The notes under the pieces are model-generated. The model did not search any database, was not told where the DNA came from, and worked only from the letters and a program-made list of their open reading frames with translations. This document shows, piece by piece, positions 28,761 to 33,743 of a stretch of DNA of 33,743 nucleotides. Position numbers and translations under genes: made by a program. The stretch spans positions 1 through 33,743 of the forward strand of contig JAFTPT010000033.1 of NCBI GenBank assembly GCA_017463155.1. The letters are read 5' to 3'. The first letter of the stretch is position 1, and each line of letters opens with the position of its first letter. The DNA is from Blautia sp. (lineage in GTDB: Bacteria; Bacillota; Clostridia; Lachnospirales; Lachnospiraceae).

Positions 28761-30355
28761 AAAGATCAAACGCGTTCCGTGTGCTCCTGCCGGCATTTGC
28801 GGTCTGTCTTCTGATGGCCGGCTGCCATGGCGCCAAAAAGAGCGAGAGTTTTTCGGTCCCGGAGAGCCTGGACACCTCCAAAAAGCAGGAGATCACCTTT
28901 TGGGCCAAAAATGATACCAACAAGACCCAGACGAAGATCTACGAAAAGGCAATCTCGGATTTTGAAGCTCTGTACCCGAATATCACGGTGAATCTGCGCC
29001 TGTATACGGACTACGGAAAGATCTACAACGACGTCATTACGAACATTGCGACGAACACGACGCCGAACGTCTGTATCACCTATCCGGACCATATCGCGAC
29101 CTATCTGACGGGAAACAACACCGTCGTTCCGCTGGATGAGCTGTTTGCCGATGAGAGGTACGGTCTTGGCGGCAGTGAGCTTTTGTTCGATGGCCCTGCG
29201 CAGGACGAGATCGTGCCGGAATTCCTGCAGGAATGCATGATCGGGGAAGAGCATTACGCACTGCCGTATATGCGCTCCACGGAAGCCTGCTACGTAAACA
29301 AGACCTATGTGGAGGCGCTGGGCTTTGAACTTCCCGAGGTTCTGACGTGGGATTTTGTCTGGGAGGTGGCCGACGCTGCCTGCAAAACGGACGCACAGGG
29401 GAATTTTGAGGTCAATGGCCAGAAGGTCATGATCCCCTTTATCTACAAGTCGACCGACAACATGATGATCCAGCTGCTGAAACAGAAGGACGCCGGCTAT
29501 TCCACGGAGGAAGGGGAGATCCTGCTGTTCAACGATACGACCCGGGAATTCCTGGACACGATCGCGGAGCACACCGGCAAGGGAGCCTTCTCTACCTTCA
29601 AGATCTCCGGCTATCCCGCCAATTTCCTGAATGCCGGGCAGTGCATCTTTGCCGTGGACTCCACCGCTGGCGCTACCTGGATGGGAAGCCACGCACCGCT
29701 TTCGGACATCAGTGCCGACAAGTTCGTCGAGTTTGAAACAGAAGTTATGGCGATCCCGCAGGATGATCCCTCGAACCCGAAGATGATCTCCCAGGGACCG
29801 TCGGTCTGCATTTTCAACAAAGCGGACCCGCAGGAGGTGCTGGCCTCCTGGCTGTTCACCCAGTATCTGCTGACCAACGACGTGCAGATCGCCTATTCGG
29901 AGACCGAGGGTTATGTGCCTGTGACGACCAAAGCCCAGACGGATCCGTCCTATCAGGAATATCTTTCTCTGGCGGGTGAGGACAATGCGGCTCACTATGC
30001 GACCAAGATCCAGGCGGCGGAGCTTTTGATGGACAACACCGCCAACACCTTTACGACGCCGGTGTTCAACGGATCGGCTTCTCTTCGCGACGCGGCGGGC
30101 CAGCTGATCGAGAACGTGACCAAGTCCGTCCGGCGAAAACAGACGATCGACGACGCCTATTATGACAAGCTGTACAGTGATATTACCTCGCTGTACCGGC
30201 TCGACCAGCTGGGCGGCGCCGGCGCGGACGGCAAAAAAGCCCTCGGGCCGCTTCCGGCCATGTCCAAAGGGCTTCTGATCGTGCTGGGCATCGCATGGGT
30301 GCTGATCATGCTGTATGTGGCGGTCGGGACTGTCAGGAAAAAACAGGCAAGATAA
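28757..30355 (+). CDS. Extracellular solute-binding lipoprotein with a C-terminal membrane helix
   Basis: A 532-residue family 1 solute-binding protein that delivers substrate to the importer. The lipobox LLMAGC places the lipidated Cys at 23. The body EITFWAKND...YEKAISDFEALYPNITV and SEGYVP-like ETEGYVPVTTKAQ is typical of sugar or glycerol-phosphate binders; the ligand is unknown. Unusually, residues about 505-526 form a strong hydrophobic helix followed by RKKQAR, so the protein would be tethered at both ends. It is about 100 residues longer than the family norm. Its gene follows the permeases, the reverse of the common order, and ends at the palindrome at 30371. Confidence 0.9.
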   Translation: MKRSNAFRVLLPAFAVCLLMAGCHGAKKSESFSVPESLDTSKKQEITFWAKNDTNKTQTKIYEKAISDFEALYPNITVNLRLYTDYGKIYNDVITNIATNTTPNVCITYPDHIATYLTGNNTVVPLDELFADERYGLGGSELLFDGPAQDEIVPEFLQECMIGEEHYALPYMRSTEACYVNKTYVEALGFELPEVLTWDFVWEVADAACKTDAQGNFEVNGQKVMIPFIYKSTDNMMIQLLKQKDAGYSTEEGEILLFNDTTREFLDTIAEHTGKGAFSTFKISGYPANFLNAGQCIFAVDSTAGATWMGSHAPLSDISADKFVEFETEVMAIPQDDPSNPKMISQGPSVCIFNKADPQEVLASWLFTQYLLTNDVQIAYSETEGYVPVTTKAQTDPSYQEYLSLAGEDNAAHYATKIQAAELLMDNTANTFTTPVFNGSASLRDAAGQLIENVTKSVRRKQTIDDAYYDKLYSDITSLYRLDQLGGAGADGKKALGPLPAMSKGLLIVLGIAWVLIMLYVAVGTVRKKQAR

Positions 30356-30370
30356 AACTGAAAAAGACAG

Positions 30371-30467
30371 GGAAAAAGACAGGGGACGGTTCTGTGTCTT
30401 GTTTGCTTTGTCAAACAAGACACAGAACCGTCCCCTGTCTTTTTCCAGAACCGTCCCCTGTCTTTTT
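30371..30467. repeat. Perfect 35-bp inverted repeat (REP-like palindrome), copy 3, with extra partial arm
   Basis: Arms 30371-30405 and 30412-30446 are exact reverse complements around the same CTTTGT loop as the copy at 6374; the core is identical between the two. It is followed by a partial second right arm (30447-30467, AGAACCGTCCCCTGTCTTTT). That partial arm abuts and overlaps the stop codon of the convergent transporter gene. It lies between two convergent genes, like copy 1. Confidence 0.92.
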
Positions 30468-32283
30468 ACTGCACCGCTTCATCTTCGATACTGATGGGTC
30501 TTTCGACATTCATGATGACATCGTATCGCTGCAGGAAATCATCGTAATACCGGGTGTATTCTTCCGGAGTGAGTTCCCGCGCGCTCAAAGAGTGGACATG
30601 ATAGTCCGGATTGCCATCGTATGCCCTCCGGACCATTCCGGAGATGATGACACAGTGGGAGGAAATCCTTTCGAAACAATTCAGCAGCTCATTAAACTCT
30701 GCACCCTGCCGGATGCTGCATTCTCCCCGGGTCAGCCGCCCGATATGCCGTGCCTGCAGGATCTCACAGAGAGTGGAGATCGCGGCGGAGAAGGGCTTGA
30801 TCTTCCGGGCCGTGTCAAGGTCGTTTTCCTGAAAGGCCTGCATCGTACTGTTTACGATTTCCCGTTCTGCCTCGATCATAATGTTCAGCTCATGCATGGC
30901 GTCATTGGAGAAGGAAACGTTTTCGTTATTCATCCGTTTGGTGATGTGCGAAATGCGGGACGCATAGTCACCGATACGCTCCATATCTCCGATCAGACGC
31001 AGCGCGGCCGTAGCCTGCCGGGTCTGCTGGGAACTCATGTCGTTCTTGGTCAGGAGCGTCAGATAGGCGCCGAGCTTTGATTCGTATTTGTCGAGAAGTT
31101 CTTCCTTGCGCTGAACTTTTTCAAATCTTTTTTCGGAGTATTCGTGGATCAGGTTCAGGGCACGGCCAACGTTTTTGCGGACTTTTCTGGACATACCGAC
31201 GATCACACGGTTGCTTTGGCTGAGAGCCAGTGCCGGTGAGGTCAGGAATCGTTCATCCAGAAGCTCGAAGTCTGCATTGTCCTTCTGATCCTCCAGATCC
31301 TCCGGTGTATCCTTGATCAGGAAGCATACCAGTTTCTCGATGGAAGAGAGAAACGGAAACAGCAGGATTCCGGTGGCGATACGGTAGACGGAGTTGACAA
31401 ACGCGATCAGCACGGGATTCGCGGTGACATCCAGAAACGGAAAGTGGACGGCCGCATCGACGGCATAAAACCCGATCCCGAAGAGCAGCATGCCGAACGT
31501 ATTGATGAGCAGATAGACGATGGCACTTCGCTGGCCGTTGCGGTTTGCTCCGATGGCGGAGATCAGGACCGGACAGGAGGCACCGACGCCGATACCCAGA
31601 ATGATCGGAAAAGCGGCGGAAAAGCTGAGCACTCCGGTCACGGAAAGCGCCTGCAGGATACCAATGGAAGCGGAAGCGCTCTGCAGGATGGCCGTCATGA
31701 CGATTCCGAGCCCGATACCGAGGAAGGGGTTGGTAAACATGGTCACAGCCTCTGTAAAGACCGCACTTTCCCGGAGTGGGCTGACCGCGGCGCTCATCAT
31801 CTGCATGCCCGTCATCAGGATGGCAAAGCCCATCAGGACAGATCCCAGATGCTTGCCGGACGAATGCTTTGACAGCATGCGGAACAGGATACCGGAAATG
31901 GCCGCGATGGCCGCGATGGTCGAAGATGACAGAAGAGCTGTCACGCCGCTTGAACCATCAATATAGGAGAGGCAGAGGATCCAGCCGGTAATGCTGGTTC
32001 CGATATTGGCGCCGATGATGATGCTGATCGCCTGGAAAAGCTTCATCATACCGGAGTTGACGAAACCCACGACCATGACGGTGGTCGCGGACGACGACTG
32101 GATGACGGAGGTTACCGCCGTACCGAGCAGAAGTCCTTTTATGGGGGTGTTTGTCATCTTGTAGAGGAAGGATTCAAGTTTTTCTCCTGCTGCGGCTTTT
32201 AATCCGTCGCCCATCAGGGCCATGCCATACATGAACAGTGCTACACCGCACAGCAGGGATAAGATCATTTTGATAATCAGCAA
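30466..32283 (-). CDS. Na/Pi cotransporter family protein with PhoU-like domain
   Basis: A 605-residue membrane protein. Residues 1 to about 310 hold two inverted repeats of the Na+/phosphate (NptA/PNaS) family, each with a QSSSATT-type motif (VIQSSSATTVMVVG and ILQSASASIGIL). Residues about 350-570 are helical and PhoU-like (RLIGDMERIGDYASRI, FERISSHCVIISG). Such proteins import phosphate with sodium, and the PhoU domain may regulate flux. TTG 32283 is chosen because AGAGAGG lies seven bases upstream; ATG 32268 is the alternative and has none. Its promoter is at 32316-32344. Confidence 0.92.
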   Translation of the reverse strand: MLIIKMILSLLCGVALFMYGMALMGDGLKAAAGEKLESFLYKMTNTPIKGLLLGTAVTSVIQSSSATTVMVVGFVNSGMMKLFQAISIIIGANIGTSITGWILCLSYIDGSSGVTALLSSSTIAAIAAISGILFRMLSKHSSGKHLGSVLMGFAILMTGMQMMSAAVSPLRESAVFTEAVTMFTNPFLGIGLGIVMTAILQSASASIGILQALSVTGVLSFSAAFPIILGIGVGASCPVLISAIGANRNGQRSAIVYLLINTFGMLLFGIGFYAVDAAVHFPFLDVTANPVLIAFVNSVYRIATGILLFPFLSSIEKLVCFLIKDTPEDLEDQKDNADFELLDERFLTSPALALSQSNRVIVGMSRKVRKNVGRALNLIHEYSEKRFEKVQRKEELLDKYESKLGAYLTLLTKNDMSSQQTRQATAALRLIGDMERIGDYASRISHITKRMNNENVSFSNDAMHELNIMIEAEREIVNSTMQAFQENDLDTARKIKPFSAAISTLCEILQARHIGRLTRGECSIRQGAEFNELLNCFERISSHCVIISGMVRRAYDGNPDYHVHSLSARELTPEEYTRYYDDFLQRYDVIMNVERPISIEDEAVQ

Positions 32284-32315
32284 AACAGGCCTCTCTTTCT
32301 ATCAAGTAGCCGATA

Positions 32316-32344
32316 GTTATAGTGGTTCCTGCAAGTACAACCAA
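32316..32344 (-). promoter_or_regulatory. Promoter of the Na/Pi cotransporter gene
   Basis: Minus strand: TTGGTT (32339-32344), 17-bp spacer, TATAAC (32316-32321). Confidence 0.5.
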
Positions 32345-32377
32345 GGAATAAGTAGGGCGCTTGCAGGTTTTATGGTA

Positions 32378-32965
32378 TTACTCTTTTTCTATGTTGTTGA
32401 TCTGAATTCCATCGCCAAAGAATATATATTCACCATCTTCTACGGTAATTCTCAATGAAGGAATTGTCACAATGGTTGGAGCAATCGGTTCTCCCAGCCT
32501 GGTATATAATTCATCATTTTTAAAAACTTCAGATTGTTTTCCGTCGTCTCGATATATAATGGCTGGGATCTCGTCCAAAGTCCGTTCAAAAACTCTTCCG
32601 GCAGGATTCATCAATCGATATTTTGTGCTTGTCACAGATGATTTACCCATAACGTTTGAAACTACATCAGAGATAACAGTAGCGGCGGTTTTGGCCATGG
32701 CTTCCCAAAGATTATTCGTTTCGGCATCTTCTACAGCATTTTTGTAGCGAGCTTCATCAATAATTGCAGCATAATAATCCATTTTGTCAAATACAATTTC
32801 ATATTCCGGACTAAAGAAAATTTGGGCAAGCTTTGAAGATCGTTTCATGTAATAGATTGGTCGCATGATAAACTCTATTTCTTTTAATTGATAATCCGTA
32901 ATGGAAGAAATAGGTATATGAATCCCGTGAATCTCGAATAGATCATTTGCGAAGATTTCAGGCAT
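32378..32965 (-). CDS. Hypothetical protein, unrecognised family
   Basis: A 195-residue soluble protein of no family I recognise. It has no signal peptide or strong membrane helix, a helical and alanine-rich middle (about 80-108) and a beta-rich C-terminal half (KYRLMNPAGRVFERTLDEIP, then IPSLRITVEDGEYIFFGDG). ATG 32965 is chosen because GAGGA lies eight bases upstream; the frame extends to a GTG at 32980, but that start would overlap the ribosome binding site. It is 55 bp downstream of an XRE antitoxin-like gene on the same strand and shares its AT-rich composition, suggesting the two arrived together. Confidence 0.6.
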   Translation of the reverse strand: MPEIFANDLFEIHGIHIPISSITDYQLKEIEFIMRPIYYMKRSSKLAQIFFSPEYEIVFDKMDYYAAIIDEARYKNAVEDAETNNLWEAMAKTAATVISDVVSNVMGKSSVTSTKYRLMNPAGRVFERTLDEIPAIIYRDDGKQSEVFKNDELYTRLGEPIAPTIVTIPSLRITVEDGEYIFFGDGIQINNIEKE

Positions 32966-33020
32966 GATAGTTTTCCTCACATATTAAAACAACAAGTCTG
33001 TTGATAAGCACATTTGAAAT

Positions 33021-33320
33021 TCATTTCCCTGGTCGTACAGGTGCCGTGAGCGGTTCTGCCACAAGACAGAGGCCAAGCTCGCGGAATATCTTCAGCAAAG
33101 TACTTAAATTAGGTGTACTCTTGCCAGACTCGATCCTTGCTACAGAAGAGTGGGGAATCCCGCAAAGCTCTGCCAGATCTCTTTGAGAAAGGGAAAGATC
33201 GTGTCGACGTTCAATCATTGCTCCAACTATCTGAGAAACGGCTTCGATCTCATGGATGTCCTTTCCGATTTCGGGATCTGTTTCTCTGACATGTTTTTTG
33301 TAATCATCCCAAGTTTCCAT
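33021..33320 (-). CDS. XRE-family HTH protein, antitoxin-like
   Basis: A 99-residue protein: an N-terminal helical segment (WDDYKKHVRETDPEIGKDIHEIE) and a Cro/C1-type helix-turn-helix (LSLSQRDLAELCGIPHSSVARIESGKSTPNLSTLLKIFRELG). This layout is that of antitoxins paired with RelE/HigB-type toxins, where the toxin gene usually lies just upstream. Here only a short open stretch is found upstream, so the toxin appears absent, and the 195-residue gene follows instead. ATG 33320 fits GGGGTGA with eight bases spacing; the frame also reads from GTG 33329. Autoregulation is likely: tandem repeats overlap its promoter. Confidence 0.85.
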   Translation of the reverse strand: METWDDYKKHVRETDPEIGKDIHEIEAVSQIVGAMIERRHDLSLSQRDLAELCGIPHSSVARIESGKSTPNLSTLLKIFRELGLCLVAEPLTAPVRPGK

Positions 33321-33405
33321 GTATGTCACCCCTTTCTGGTAATCCAGTCGGCTCGCTTTGACTTTGCCTTTTCAATTAGCGGATGATCAAGCTTATATGT
33401 TTGAA

Positions 33406-33435
33406 TTAATGATAGCATTAATGATAGCATTAATG
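33406..33435 (-). repeat. Tandem 12-bp repeats, probable operator
   Basis: TTAATGATAGCA occurs twice in tandem (33406-33429) plus a half copy (33430-33435). The repeats overlap the -10 box of the promoter for the HTH gene, the expected place for an autorepressor to bind. Confidence 0.55.
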
Positions 33436-33449
33436 CGTCCAATCGTCAA
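33421..33449 (-). promoter_or_regulatory. Promoter of the XRE antitoxin-like gene
   Basis: Minus strand: TTGACG (33444-33449), 17-bp spacer, TATCAT (33421-33426). The predicted start at about 33414 leaves a 94-nt leader. Confidence 0.65.
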
Positions 33450-33743
33450 GGAGAAGAAAGACAAAGCAATATTCTATGGAATGAGGAATCATTGATAGGG
33501 GGCCTACAAAGGTACAAAATCAAAACATAGAAGAATAATTATGTTACAAATATATAACAATCCCTATTGACATTGCTCTTTTCTATGATACAATACAATC
33601 AGAAAAGTCCAGCGGTGAAATGTCAAGACCTGAATGAGTAAAAATTCGCATTATTTTGGCTCATTCTAAAAGGGCGCAAAACATCCACCTAAGCCCCGTC
33701 GACCTGCGTTTTTAAAAGGAGGATCGCAGAGCCGGGCGTAGAT
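33436..33743. other. Gene-free right end with convergent promoters and RNA structure
   Basis: No coding region is visible in these 308 bp. On the + strand there is TTGACA (33567-33572), a 16-bp spacer and TACAAT (33589-33594). On the minus strand a weaker TTGACA (33621-33626) points the other way. Downstream on the + strand, GAATGAGT (33632-33639) pairs with GCTCATTC (33659-33666), and the A/T tracts inside also pair around a TCGC loop. Near the edge, CTGCG and CGCAG (about 33703-33729) and an AAAAGGAGG suggest a leader or ribosome binding site of a gene beyond the window, although no start codon follows within range. Confidence 0.4.

Noticed and set aside
26691-28796. 701-codon open frame on the minus strand opposite the ABC permease genes
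   Set aside because: It is the GC-bias shadow of three well-supported + strand genes; its translation is His/Asp/Gln-rich with no family features.
28766-30418. 550-codon minus-strand frame opposite the solute-binding protein gene
   Set aside because: Shadow of a well-supported lipoprotein gene; low-complexity basic translation.
33326-33418. 30-codon minus-strand frame upstream of the XRE gene, considered as a toxin
   Set aside because: Its start lies at or before the predicted transcription start and it lacks a ribosome binding site; it is too short for a RelE/HigB toxin. A remnant cannot be excluded.

Overview
The window looks like chromosomal DNA of an anaerobic, moderately GC-rich member of the Clostridia, most likely a gut or rumen Lachnospiraceae. 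This rests on gene content (Clostridia-type citrate synthase, desulfoferrodoxin, flavodoxin, MntP, AAA/PD-(D/E)XK proteins), strong AGGAGG ribosome binding sites, GTG/TTG starts in places and sigma-A type promoters. It is an inference from sequence character; no 16S or tRNA gene is present. No CRISPR array, rRNA or tRNA was found.

Layout. 1-163: the 3' end of a group II intron (maturase C-terminus plus RNA domains V and VI), just upstream of trmB. 201-6368: housekeeping genes on the + strand: trmB, citrate synthase, a membrane metallophosphoesterase, the manganese exporter mntP, an odd phosphoribosyltransferase-like protein and proA. 6374-6449: a perfect 35-bp palindromic repeat. 6472-9362: an AraC regulator divergent from L-fucose isomerase. 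9558-11997: trmD, whose 3' end runs into an AT-richer HTH/AAA/PD-(D/E)XK gene that looks acquired. 12104-15369: a redox group: superoxide reductase, then a LysR regulator divergent from a flavodoxin / aldo-keto reductase / NTF2-like operon. 15462-15650: a compact unit with a -10 box, a leader hairpin, a 30-codon ORF with a 24-nt internal period, and a strong terminator. 15625-17202 (-): a second AAA/PD-(D/E)XK protein. 17503-24233: a secreted tannase-like esterase, a large GH2 beta-galactosidase and a monoacylglycerol-lipase-like hydrolase. 24244-25598 (-): a histidine phosphatase and a secreted Leu/Asn-rich protein. 25852-30355: a four-gene sugar-type ABC importer. 30371-30467: another palindromic repeat. 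30466-32283 (-): a Na/Pi-cotransporter-family protein with a PhoU-like tail. 32378-33320 (-): an XRE antitoxin-like regulator and an unknown protein. 33436-33743 has no gene but contains promoter-like and hairpin structure.

How it fits together. Much of the accessory content serves uptake and breakdown of diet- or host-derived substrates (fucose, beta-galactosides, galloyl or other esters, an ABC-imported carbohydrate) and oxidative or electrophile stress. The most unusual signal is a family of GC-rich palindromes (GACAGGGGACGGTTCT core) seen three times. Two are 35-bp perfect inverted repeats between convergent genes. One lies in frame inside the beta-galactosidase gene, where it encodes about 23 extra residues.
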